From: an uncultured bacterium
Lineage (GTDB): Bacteria; Verrucomicrobiota; Kiritimatiellia; RFP12; UBA1067
Assembly (NCBI GenBank): GCA_902769585.1
Contig: CACXPT010000007.1
Location: forward strand, 1 to 59,088
DNA: 59,088 nt
Direction: 5' to 3'
Positions 1-7,783 of the stretch are shown one piece after another; position 1 is the first letter of the stretch, and the number at the start of each line of letters is the position of its first letter. A program made the translations under genes and the position numbers. Under the pieces are notes generated by a model. It searched no databases and was not told where the DNA came from. It saw only the letters and a program-made list of their open reading frames with translations.

Positions 1-495
1 CTTCACCACCTCGTAGTACTTGGGCAGGGTGAGCATGCGGTGGTAGTGCTTGAGCCAGCCGTCGTGCGTGGCGGAGAAGTTGAGCTTGGGAATCGCCTCT
101 ATGCCCATGCCGCGCAGGCGCACGACTTCGTCGCGGAGCTTGTCCGGCGACCAACTGCCCTTGATCGCGAGCTCCGGATGGCTCGGATACTCGAACCCCT
201 CGCCGACGTCGATGACCAGCATGTTGAGTCCGCGCTTCGCCATGCGGTCGACCACGCGCCGCCACAGCTCGTCCTTGTTGCGGAGCGTGTCGTCCGGACG
301 GAACCTCTCGTTTATCGTAGCCTGCACGTCATCGGGCAGCCATTCGCACCACATGTTGTGGCCGAGGTGGAGCAACAGGGCCCTGACCTTGTCGGTGCCC
401 GTCCACTTGGTCGCCGAAGGCGTCGTCACGCAGCCGGCAAGACCGGCCGCCGCTGAAAGTGCGAGGAACTCGCGTCTGTCTAGCTTGGTTTTCAT
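1..495 (-). CDS. secreted TIM-barrel-type (glycoside hydrolase-like) protein, 3' end cut by window edge
   Basis: The reading frame is open from ATG at 495 to the left edge, giving the first 165 residues. The N-terminus carries a twin-arginine-like pair followed by a hydrophobic stretch and a lipobox-like LAGC (MKTKLDRREF...SAAAGLAGC), so export and lipidation are likely. The mature part (DKVRALLLHLGHNMWCEW, then RGLNMLVIDVGEGFEYPSHP and IEAIPKLNFSATHDGW) has the strand/helix rhythm and aromatic/acidic residues of a (beta/alpha)8 sugar hydrolase of the kind common in PVC bacteria. Family cannot be fixed from the fragment. An extended -10 box ends only 7 bp before the ATG, so the message may be leaderless. 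Confidence 0.75.
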   Translation of the reverse strand, partial: MKTKLDRREFLALSAAAGLAGCVTTPSATKWTGTDKVRALLLHLGHNMWCEWLPDDVQATINERFRPDDTLRNKDELWRRVVDRMAKRGLNMLVIDVGEGFEYPSHPELAIKGSWSPDKLRDEVVRLRGMGIEAIPKLNFSATHDGWLKHYHRMLTLPKYYEVVK

Positions 496-502
496 GCGAC
501 GA

Positions 503-511
503 AGTATACCA
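503..511 (-). promoter_or_regulatory. extended -10 promoter, leaderless configuration
   Basis: On the minus strand the box reads TGGTATACT; its TATACT hexamer lies at 503-508. Seven bases separate it from the ATG at 495, so transcription would start at or next to the start codon. The same box is seen before several other genes in the window. No good -35 hexamer was seen. Confidence 0.5.
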
Positions 512-547
512 TAAACGGCGGAGGGATTGTCGGATATCAATGCGGAA

Positions 548-1687
548 TTAAAGGAATTCAAGAACGTCCTGGGGGGTGATCGTGTGGCAGGTTGCATCTG
601 GATAGGCCGACCTGAAGGTCTTGGACGGAGCGGCCTTGCCTTTGCGCGGATTCCACTTGAACTCGAACGCCTTCATGCCAGACGCAGATTCCTCCACAAG
701 ATCGACCTCTTGCTGTTGCGTGGTCCTCCAAAAGAACTCCCGCGTCTCAGGTTCGTGGACGAGACGCCACTTCGCCCGTTCCGCAACGAGATAGTTTTCC
801 CAAAGATGTCCCGCCTCGGCGGCCCCGCGCATGTCGAGAGGTCTCCAGTCCCCGATGACGTAATTTCTGATGCCGCAGTCGTTGAAGTAGATCTTCCTGG
901 ATTTCTTGAGTTCGTTCCTGAGGTTGCGCGCGTAACTTGGCACCTTGCGAATGATGTACGCCTTTTCAAGGATGTCGATGTATTTTGACACGGTCTTGTC
1001 ATCTGTACCGACGGTTTGCGCCAATTCGGAATAGACCACCTCCTGTCCGATCTGGAATGCCAACGCGCTCAGAAGGCGGTCGAGAAGTTCCGGCCGCTTT
1101 ATCTCTCCCATGGCCAGTATGTCCTTGTACAGATACCCTTTGCCGATCATCCTCAACCGATCGACTTCATCGCCTGGATGTGTCGCGACATCTGGATACA
1201 TGCCATAGATCATGCGTTGCTCGATGCACCGCATTTCATCGGCCGGCGAAGTCGCAGAAGCAAGTTCCGCGAAAGAAAGCGGCATGAGCGTATAATCGAA
1301 TTTCCGTCCCGTCATCGGCTCCTCGATCTTGTCCGCGAGTTCGACGCTTGACGAGCCGGACGCAATGACCTGCACGCCCTTCACCTTGTCCCAGGCCCGT
1401 TTGAGGACCAATCCGATGTTGGGCACTTTATGCGCCTCATCGATGAACAGGATCTTCTTCTTGCCGACCAGCAACCGGAGCTTTTCCGCAGAGGCGTCCG
1501 CCAAGAGCTGTCGGTCAGATGTCTCGTCACCATTGAACGACACGACGTCGGAAGCAAGTTCATGTGCCGCCAAATACGACTCGACGGCCGTGGTCTTCCC
1601 CGACTGCCTCGGGCCATAGATGACAAGTGTCTTGCCGCCAAACATCCGCTTGGCCAAGAAACCATCAATGTCGCGTTTTATGTGCAT
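548..1687 (-). CDS. AAA ATPase with DUF4143 C-terminal domain
   Basis: The 379-aa product has the standard two-part layout of this family: an N-terminal AAA_14 ATPase with a Walker A (VIYGPRQSGKTT, about residues 23-34) and a Walker B followed by EAH (ILFIDEAHKVPN), then a winged-helix region (YSELAQTVGTDDKTVSKYID) and a DUF4143 nuclease-like tail (QQEVDLVEES...FEFKWNPRKGK). These proteins are widespread, mobile and of unsettled function. The ATG at 1687 follows TAGGAG at a good distance. The gene is a stand-alone unit with its own promoter. A different ATPase of the same broad kind begins at the right edge of the window. Confidence 0.9.
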   Translation of the reverse strand: MHIKRDIDGFLAKRMFGGKTLVIYGPRQSGKTTAVESYLAAHELASDVVSFNGDETSDRQLLADASAEKLRLLVGKKKILFIDEAHKVPNIGLVLKRAWDKVKGVQVIASGSSSVELADKIEEPMTGRKFDYTLMPLSFAELASATSPADEMRCIEQRMIYGMYPDVATHPGDEVDRLRMIGKGYLYKDILAMGEIKRPELLDRLLSALAFQIGQEVVYSELAQTVGTDDKTVSKYIDILEKAYIIRKVPSYARNLRNELKKSRKIYFNDCGIRNYVIGDWRPLDMRGAAEAGHLWENYLVAERAKWRLVHEPETREFFWRTTQQQEVDLVEESASGMKAFEFKWNPRKGKAAPSKTFRSAYPDATCHTITPQDVLEFL

Positions 1688-1698
1688 TCTTGACTCCT

Positions 1699-1734
1699 AA
1701 ACACTAAATTCAACTTAAACACTAAATTCAACTT
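1699..1734. repeat. tandem duplication, 2 x 18 bp, in the 5' leader of the DUF4143 ATPase gene
   Basis: The unit AAACACTAAATTCAACTT occurs twice, at 1699-1716 and 1717-1734, with no mismatch. It lies between the promoter and the start codon of the ATPase gene, so it would be part of the transcript leader. Confidence 0.8.
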
Positions 1735-1742
1735 ACGGCATG

Positions 1743-1771
1743 ATTCTATCATAAGTTTCTTGGCATCGCAA
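1743..1771 (-). promoter_or_regulatory. sigma-70-type promoter for the DUF4143 ATPase
   Basis: On the minus strand a -35-like TTGCGA (1766-1771) is separated by 17 bp from a -10-like TAGAAT (1743-1748), which is preceded by TGA, matching the extended -10 pattern (TGn) seen elsewhere in the window. The leader to the ATG would be about 50 nt. Confidence 0.45.
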
Positions 1772-1793
1772 TCCGAAATTATTATGATTTTTT

Positions 1794-1823
1794 CGTACAG
1801 CGCATCCTAGGCGGATCTGTACG
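1794..1823. other. inverted repeat downstream of the MBL-fold gene
   Basis: CGTACAG (1794-1800) and CTGTACG (1817-1823) form a 7-bp stem next to a T-run on the plus strand. It sits just beyond the stop of the MBL-fold gene at 1831 but has no T-run in that gene's own direction, so a terminator role is uncertain. Confidence 0.3.
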
Positions 1824-1830
1824 TGTTGTG

Positions 1831-3063
1831 CTAGGTTCTTTCTGAGAACTGCGCACGAATGACGAAGTCATTCTCCATCGCGCCAAGGCAACTGACCGTG
1901 TAGTACTCGCCGCCGTCCGACACGGAAAGCACGACGTGGCACGGCTCGAAAACCGCCTCAGGCACATCTTTTAGCCATGCTTCACCGACATCCGCCGCCC
2001 TGCGTTCCGGCGGCAAGAAGCATGGGATGATCGTCCGGTCGCCCGAATAGAGCGTCCTGTCGGCGAGCGTCCGCATCACCGACGGCATGGACTGCCGGGA
2101 ATCCCACACGAGATTTATCCAATAGCGGCTCGCCAGCTTCTGGACAAGGCGCGGAGTCATTGAGACGTGGGCGTGGTGGTTCGTCTTCGAGACATGGCAA
2201 TGCTCCACGGCATCCGCCAAGGCATCCTCGAAGAATCTCCCCAACGCGTCACCTGCCGTGAAAAAGCGGAACCGCCCGTATGACATAATCATGCCAAGGC
2301 TGAGCGTGTTTTCGTCGATTCTCGACTTTGGACGCTCCGCGAGGTGTTCCTTTAGTGCATCACGCACCGTCCCGTCCGGCAACGCGATCCGCCCATTGAC
2401 GCAGATGTTACGGCAGGCAAATCCAGACACGGAGCCGTGCAAAGGCACGATCTGGTCGGTCGCACCAAGACGGAACTTCTCGACGGAAAGACCGTCACGC
2501 CGCTGTAGCGCCTCGTACACTTTCCGCATGTGCCTGGTCTCGCGCGTCGCGATCGGAACAGGATCGTTGAAGTCCGGCCAGCTGCGGTCGATCGCCTTCG
2601 TGAAATGCAGGAACTCGGCCGCCTGTCCGAACCCGCTGCGTCCGCACCCGATCGGCGAAGTGCCGGGCGCAACGTAGTCCGGTTCGTCCGCTCCGACATG
2701 GTCCACATGCCAGTGCGAACTCATCATGTAGTCCACGCGGTCGCCGTTCGGATTGACGGCAAGGACGTAGCGCGCGACCTGCTCGCCAGGCTCGCGCGTC
2801 GCATCCGGCGCAGACGGGAGCGTATACTTGCTGCGCTTTCCGTTGGCCGTCCCGCAGTCGAGCAGCATCGACGTGCCGTCGGGAAAGATGTGGAAGGACG
2901 ACTCGCAACGGCCGGTATGGATGAAATGCACCTGATATTCGCCAGGCCGCCATCCCAGCCATGGGCTGCCGACAGTCTGCGACCGCAATGCGCGGCTCCA
3001 ATCGCATCCTACGAATACGGAGGCCATCGCTCCGCCAATGAACGCCCTTCTGGCCGTAGGCAT
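1831..3063 (-). CDS. secreted metallo-beta-lactamase-fold hydrolase
   Basis: The protein begins MPTARRAFIGGAMASVFVGC, a short twin-arginine-like signal with a possible lipobox Cys. The core is an MBL fold: SSFHIFPDGTSMLLDCG resembles the first strands, and SSHWHVDHVG supplies the HxHxDH metal motif; later TKTNHHAHVSM may give further metal ligands. Substrate is unknown. I prefer ATG at 3063 over the in-frame GTG at 3066 because GAGGTG is better spaced from it. The stop codon of the upstream surface-protein gene lies inside that ribosome-binding site, so the two are probably translationally coupled. Confidence 0.85.
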   Translation of the reverse strand: MPTARRAFIGGAMASVFVGCDWSRALRSQTVGSPWLGWRPGEYQVHFIHTGRCESSFHIFPDGTSMLLDCGTANGKRSKYTLPSAPDATREPGEQVARYVLAVNPNGDRVDYMMSSHWHVDHVGADEPDYVAPGTSPIGCGRSGFGQAAEFLHFTKAIDRSWPDFNDPVPIATRETRHMRKVYEALQRRDGLSVEKFRLGATDQIVPLHGSVSGFACRNICVNGRIALPDGTVRDALKEHLAERPKSRIDENTLSLGMIMSYGRFRFFTAGDALGRFFEDALADAVEHCHVSKTNHHAHVSMTPRLVQKLASRYWINLVWDSRQSMPSVMRTLADRTLYSGDRTIIPCFLPPERRAADVGEAWLKDVPEAVFEPCHVVLSVSDGGEYYTVSCLGAMENDFVIRAQFSERT

Positions 3064-3067
3064 CACA

Positions 3068-5719
3068 TCACCTCATTATAACGGTGAATCCGATGTAACG
3101 ATACCGTGCCGAATAGCGTGTACACTCCACACCGTCGACAACCACTTGTGCCGTGATAAGTTCAGCAGAACATCCCTTGGGGCGAACCATGTCGAATATT
3201 GAAGACATGTCGCCCAAAGACGTCGCAAGCGTGCAGATCGGCACCGTGACGCTACCGGACTCAGGCGGAGGGCTGCCTGCGTCGAGAAGAACGCGCACCT
3301 TGCCCTCCGGCACGGATATCGATCCCATGATGCCGTTCGTGACAGCAGGCGAAGGCGACAGCACAATCGCCGTGTCGTTGGACATCACCAGTTTCAGGTT
3401 CGAGACCGCAGCGTCCGTAGCAGCGCACAAGCCGCCCTCTTCAACGTAGAACCACTTGCTGGCGTCAGTTCCGCGCTCGCCATACGAAATCTGGCCGCCG
3501 AGCGACAACGTACCCGCGCCGAGCTTGTGCAATGAACCGCCGATGCGAAGCGGATTCATCACCGTAAACGTTACGCCTTCCGGTACCTCGAAACCACCGA
3601 CGGTGACGTATAGGCCCCGATTCTCCGTATCGAACGTCATCGTACGCTCTGGCACCAACATGCTTCCTCCTGTCACCATGACGGCGGAATATCGGAACAC
3701 GGACGGCGAACCGCCGAGACTTTCAGGCGACGCGAAGCGCAAACGGCATGTCTCGCGGCGCAGGCTAGCGTTTCCACTTGACGTGCCAAGGCGCATCCTG
3801 CCTAGAAAGCCGCTGTTGTCTCCGCTGAGAACATGTGATATCGGCGTCGCAAAAGTATAACCCGCAAGAAAGTTGATTGCGCCGTCTCCCGTGATGTTCC
3901 CCAACAGGTTTACGCCTTCCTGAGATGTTCTGGAGTTCCCTAGTATGCCCCGCAAGGAGAGGAGATAGTCTTCCTCTTCGGTATATGTCCCGTCCATGTG
4001 GATGTCCCCACGCAGGTTGTGTACATGATATCCGCCATGGTTTGGCTGGATCTTCAAATACCCTCTCACGACGGTCTTCGTCAGGGCATTTGTCAATTCT
4101 CTCGTGTTGATTGCGACGGGAGAATCGGATGACTGTCCAGCCAGCACAAGCGAATCACCTGCGAAGTCCTCGTTACCCATGGTAATCACGTCATGGCGGA
4201 GGAGATAGTCAGCGCCGGCGTGCGCGCGGACGTTGTCGGACCAATAGTTCGTGTTCACGTTGACGTTGTGTCCGTTCACCGAACACTTGTCGACATCCGC
4301 AAACGCCTGAACGCTGACGACTACCGGCTTCGCCACAAGATAGACGTTCTGAACGCCGCTACCGTCTTGCGCGATCTCGAAGGACGTGTTTGGCAATCCG
4401 TACGTCTTGTCGGAAGTGTCGATGAAATTTTCCGCAGAGAACCCCGCTGCGCCAGCTGCAATTGTGGCGACTACGAGACGCTTTTCCTGATGGAAAGGCA
4501 CGGCAATCGCTTCGGAAAGCGCGATCGGAATGGGATTCGATGCATCTGGCGCGACATCCGCCGGGATCGATACGGTCTGCGTCACGCTGCCGTTGGCGGA
4601 ATCGTATCCCACGACCGGCAGACGAATGACGGTTGCGCCGCTCTCCGCTGTCACGTTGAAGCCAGTCCAGCAGTCCGCCCGTCTGATGACGAGCGTCGCC
4701 CCACTTTTCACCGTCACATTCTGTCCTGACGGGAAAGCGGCATCAGCCGAGAGTTCAAGCGTACCGGCCTTGACCGTGATGTCGCCCGCCGTCCAGCCGC
4801 AGGCGAGTGTCACCTTTCCCGGACCGTCCTTGACGACATTGCCAGAGCCGGAAACGGGATAGTTCAGCGTCCATTCTTTCGCCACGATGTTCCATGTCAT
4901 GAAATACGCCTGCGTTCCGTACACGTAGATGCCGCGACTCGTGTTCTGCACGAAGTCTGCACCTATTGCGAAACAGGAGTTGTTGCCCAACTGGATCGCC
5001 CGAGCGTTCGCGACAGACGTATCGCCGATTATGGTATTATTGAAGATAACTACAGGCTGATACGGCGCCGACACCTTGAAGGAACCTTTATACGCAGAGA
5101 AATCGCCTCGCAAGTGGTGAAATCCCTTGGTTCCCTCGGACATTGTAGAGTATGTGATGGCACTAGGATAATTGCCAGCGGAGCCAACACCAAGTTCAAT
5201 GACCGCATTCGAAGCATCTGCATCGTCAGCCGACGAAGTCAGTGTCACGAAATTGGTATAGCAATGCTTCTCTGTATTAAGTCCAGTCCGGTGATATGCA
5301 GATGCATCCGCCTGCCGGACTGTCCATTTGCCATACCAGAGGTGAGTGCCATTGTAGCCAGTGTTGACCTGTCCGTTCCACCAAACCAGATTGGTCAGCG
5401 TGACAGTACTGCTCGCAATAGTAGCAAGGGCAAGTTTGCCGCTTGTCAAACCATGCGTGGACGAAGACGGCGAGCCGACATTCAGCGAACTGCCGGCGAA
5501 CGATTCATTTCCTTTGTTCCCGGCCTTCGAGTAGAAGACTTTGCTTTCTGACAACAGCCAATAATCGTTTCCCGGCACTGGTGCTGCGCCGGAAACACTC
5601 CAGCATGAAGTGTCGGAGAAACCGATGTTGTAATCGTTCGCTTTCGTCAAAGTAATGTCAGCGGCGAATACCGTTAGACATGTTGCGAACGCCATGGTTG
5701 CCGTTATTGTCTTTTTCAT
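3068..5719 (-). CDS. secreted beta-helix protein with autotransporter-associated strand repeats
   Basis: The 883-aa product has a signal peptide (MKKTITATMAFATCLTVFAA) and long stretches of short beta strands. VVKDGPGKVTLACGW followed by VKAGTLELSADA is the signature of the autotransporter-associated beta strand repeat. The protein contains an internal duplication: an N-terminal block with NDYWLLSESKVFYSKAGNKG...FAGSSL recurs near the middle as GADYLLRHDVITMGNEDFAG. No classical 12-strand autotransporter barrel or PEP-CTERM tail is evident, so the mode of surface attachment is unclear. The ATG follows GAGAGGAG. It lies 25 bp downstream of the ADP-ribosylglycohydrolase-like gene and 4 bp before the MBL-fold gene, suggesting one operon. 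Confidence 0.8.
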   Translation of the reverse strand: MKKTITATMAFATCLTVFAADITLTKANDYNIGFSDTSCWSVSGAAPVPGNDYWLLSESKVFYSKAGNKGNESFAGSSLNVGSPSSSTHGLTSGKLALATIASSTVTLTNLVWWNGQVNTGYNGTHLWYGKWTVRQADASAYHRTGLNTEKHCYTNFVTLTSSADDADASNAVIELGVGSAGNYPSAITYSTMSEGTKGFHHLRGDFSAYKGSFKVSAPYQPVVIFNNTIIGDTSVANARAIQLGNNSCFAIGADFVQNTSRGIYVYGTQAYFMTWNIVAKEWTLNYPVSGSGNVVKDGPGKVTLACGWTAGDITVKAGTLELSADAAFPSGQNVTVKSGATLVIRRADCWTGFNVTAESGATVIRLPVVGYDSANGSVTQTVSIPADVAPDASNPIPIALSEAIAVPFHQEKRLVVATIAAGAAGFSAENFIDTSDKTYGLPNTSFEIAQDGSGVQNVYLVAKPVVVSVQAFADVDKCSVNGHNVNVNTNYWSDNVRAHAGADYLLRHDVITMGNEDFAGDSLVLAGQSSDSPVAINTRELTNALTKTVVRGYLKIQPNHGGYHVHNLRGDIHMDGTYTEEEDYLLSLRGILGNSRTSQEGVNLLGNITGDGAINFLAGYTFATPISHVLSGDNSGFLGRMRLGTSSGNASLRRETCRLRFASPESLGGSPSVFRYSAVMVTGGSMLVPERTMTFDTENRGLYVTVGGFEVPEGVTFTVMNPLRIGGSLHKLGAGTLSLGGQISYGERGTDASKWFYVEEGGLCAATDAAVSNLKLVMSNDTAIVLSPSPAVTNGIMGSISVPEGKVRVLLDAGSPPPESGSVTVPICTLATSLGDMSSIFDMVRPKGCSAELITAQVVVDGVECTRYSARYRYIGFTVIMR

Positions 5720-5744
5720 CGTACTTGCTCCTCTCTTTGCAGAA

Positions 5745-7037
5745 TCACTTTCTGGATCTTCTTTTCGACGGTTTTCCGGCGGCTGTAGGTTCGTAAAGTA
5801 TCTGCTCCATCTCCGCGTCGGTGTAGCGCACGTCGAAAGGCGGCAGCTTCATCCGCCTGGAGATACGCTCGTATGCGTTCGGGCACGGCTTCTGCACGGG
5901 GACGACAAAACACTCGTCACCGGACGCATCCTTCTCGATGCGGCCGCCGCCCGCAAGGATGTTAGCCCGCGCCACGCGCTCCGTCACCTCCAGCAGTTTC
6001 GAATACGTGTAGTCGGTGTTCTCCCACTTGTTCGTGCGGCTCAAGCCGCTCTTGTATTCATCTGGCACGGCCTTGAGTCCCATGGACGCGAAGAGGACGC
6101 CGCACGCGGAGGACGGATTGCAGTCCGAATCGCATCCGCAGCGCGTCGTGATCCAGAGCGTTTTCGCGATGTCGCCTTCGCCGTGGAGCAGACCAAGGAC
6201 CACGAACGCGCCGTTTACCCTTACGTCCAGGGAGGGGCGAGTGACTTTCCCGAAGGTATTTGTCGGATCGACAAAATAGTATTTGTCCACGACGTTTCTC
6301 CACGTCGCCTCCCAGTTGCCGGGATTGGCGAGATACCACCCCTTCACGTCGCGGACCATCTCGGCGTAGCGGCTTTCGGACGGGATGTGCGCGAGGGCGG
6401 CGTCCACGATCGCGAGGCGGTCGGACGAGAAGTACGCCTCGGCGTACAGGGCGCCGATGAACTGTCCGGCGTAGATTCCGTCCCCGAAGTTCATGATCGC
6501 GCCGAACGTGTTGCCGAGCGCAACAGCACGGTTGGGACAGCCGGGCGAGATGATGCCGGAGAAGTCGGATTCGATCTGGTAGTCAAGGTCGAACGGGTTC
6601 TGGTGGAACGCGGGATGTCCGCTCCACGGCGGCGCGATGCCGTGGCGCAGGTTGTTGCGTCCCTTCATGTTCGCGCACCAGAGGCGGTACGTTGAGTTCG
6701 CGAAGTCGATTCCGGCGAGGCGTGACGAAACGCCTATGCCGCGTCGGTCAAGGGTGTCGAGGAACGTCATCTCCACGTAAAGGTCGTCCTGCGCGAACGT
6801 CTCGTTGATCGTCGCCGGCGTCCACTTGGGCGGCATCTTCTCCGGCGGAATCAGCTCGCCGCAGAACTTGAACTCCGTGGGCCATCCGTAGGAAACGCCC
6901 ACGGACTGCCCGATCCACGCGCCCGCCATCCTGTCGCGAAAGTCTGCGACCGATATCCGCCGCTCGGCCTGGCCAATCGCGACGGACACAACGGTCGCCG
7001 CTAGAAGCGCAAGCGATGCTTTCCAATTCAACCTCAT
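5745..7037 (-). CDS. exported ADP-ribosylglycohydrolase-family protein
   Basis: A signal peptide (MRLNWKASLALLAATVVSVAIGQ) precedes a complete ARH-type all-helical domain. The start DRMAGAWIGQSVGVSYG matches the conserved opening; FAQDDLYVEM corresponds to the first acidic metal motif, and TTRCGCDSDCNPSSACG to the second, DxD-containing motif near the C-terminus. Family members remove ADP-ribose from proteins or split related glycosides; secreted versions in sugar-degrading bacteria are probably glycosidases, which is my preferred reading. It sits 16 bp after the RpiB-like gene. Confidence 0.85.
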   Translation of the reverse strand: MRLNWKASLALLAATVVSVAIGQAERRISVADFRDRMAGAWIGQSVGVSYGWPTEFKFCGELIPPEKMPPKWTPATINETFAQDDLYVEMTFLDTLDRRGIGVSSRLAGIDFANSTYRLWCANMKGRNNLRHGIAPPWSGHPAFHQNPFDLDYQIESDFSGIISPGCPNRAVALGNTFGAIMNFGDGIYAGQFIGALYAEAYFSSDRLAIVDAALAHIPSESRYAEMVRDVKGWYLANPGNWEATWRNVVDKYYFVDPTNTFGKVTRPSLDVRVNGAFVVLGLLHGEGDIAKTLWITTRCGCDSDCNPSSACGVLFASMGLKAVPDEYKSGLSRTNKWENTDYTYSKLLEVTERVARANILAGGGRIEKDASGDECFVVPVQKPCPNAYERISRRMKLPPFDVRYTDAEMEQILYEPTAAGKPSKRRSRK

Positions 7038-7053
7038 TGCCTTACCTCCGTGT

Positions 7054-7659
7054 TCACCGCTTGCACATCAACGGGACGGAGGAAAATCCCTCCGGGCGGT
7101 CGTAAAGCTCGCAATGGCAGTCGCCAAGATGCTTCACCTTGAAGCCGTTCGCCTTGTATTCCTCGTAGTTGAAGGCGTTCAGCTCGTCGATTGCGATCTG
7201 GTGGAACTTGTCAAAGTCAGGCCACCATTCCCAGCCGCTGCCGAAGTCGTTGTAGAGGAAGGCGTCCGCGCACTGCTTGCCGAGCTCGGGTGTGACGTAG
7301 AACGCGCCCATCGCGAGAACGTTGACGCCATTCCCGGTAATTGCGCGGAAGGCGGCGGGGACGGATTCCACGACGCCGGCATGGACGCCTGGGCATTTCG
7401 ACGCGGCGATGTGGATGCCCATGCCGGTGCCGCAGAAGATGAGCGCGCGCTCGAATTCCTTCTCCGTGATCATCGCACCCACGCGAAGCCCGATCCGGTG
7501 GAACATGAGTTCTGTGTCGTTCGGGTCGGAATCGGCCTTCACGCCGATGTCGGTGACTGTCCAGCCCTTCTTCTCAAGATACTCCTTGATGGCTTCCTTC
7601 AGCGAGTAACCCGCGAAGTCCGCCGCCATCAGAATCTGCTTGTCCTTTACTGTCTTCAT
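7054..7659 (-). CDS. RpiB/LacA/LacB-family sugar-phosphate isomerase
   Basis: The product (201 aa) opens with KQILMAADFAGYSLKEAI, matching the phosphate-binding start of ribose-5-phosphate isomerase B, and carries IFCGTGMGIHIAASK, the active-site Cys/GTG motif. Members interconvert aldose and ketose 5- or 6-phosphates. The C-terminus is about 50 residues longer than in typical RpiB (about 150 aa). ATG at 7659 is preceded by AAAGGAG. Divergent from a GntR/LacI regulator across a perfect palindrome, so it is probably a target of that regulator together with the downstream genes to 1831. Confidence 0.85.
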   Translation of the reverse strand: MKTVKDKQILMAADFAGYSLKEAIKEYLEKKGWTVTDIGVKADSDPNDTELMFHRIGLRVGAMITEKEFERALIFCGTGMGIHIAASKCPGVHAGVVESVPAAFRAITGNGVNVLAMGAFYVTPELGKQCADAFLYNDFGSGWEWWPDFDKFHQIAIDELNAFNYEEYKANGFKVKHLGDCHCELYDRPEGFSSVPLMCKR

Positions 7660-7694
7660 GTCTGTCGTTACTCCTTTGGTTGGCACTCGTCGAA

Positions 7695-7723
7695 ATCCTA
7701 CCACAAGCGCCTTGCCCCCGCAA
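7695..7723 (-). promoter_or_regulatory. sigma-70-type promoter for the rpiB-like operon
   Basis: The minus strand reads TTGCGG (7718-7723), 17 bp, TAGGAT (7695-7700), with TGG directly before the -10. The palindrome at 7726-7739 abuts the -35 element. Confidence 0.4.
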
Positions 7724-7725
7724 TA

Positions 7726-7739
7726 CCTGTCTAGACAGG
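7726..7739. promoter_or_regulatory. perfect 14-bp palindrome, probable operator of the GntR/LacI regulator
   Basis: CCTGTCTAGACAGG is its own reverse complement. Its core GTCTAGAC is the core of HutC-type GntR operators (for example the DasR/NagR consensus TGGTCTAGACCA). It lies between two divergent promoters: directly next to the -35 of the rpiB-like operon and in the -35 region of the regulator gene, so binding could repress both. Confidence 0.65.
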
Positions 7740-7762
7740 ATGTGGCGCGGAACACGCCGCTG

Positions 7763-7771
7763 TGGTATACT
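7763..7771 (+). promoter_or_regulatory. extended -10 promoter of the regulator gene
   Basis: TGGTATACT, with the hexamer at 7766-7771. The ATG at 7784 is 12 bp downstream, which leaves a leader of only about six bases and no Shine-Dalgarno sequence. Confidence 0.5.
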
Positions 7772-7783
7772 TCACGGTGTCCC

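Noticed and set aside
1794..1823. Rho-independent terminator for the MBL-fold gene
   Set aside because: The stem is short and the T-run lies on the wrong side for the minus-strand transcript; kept only as an inverted repeat.
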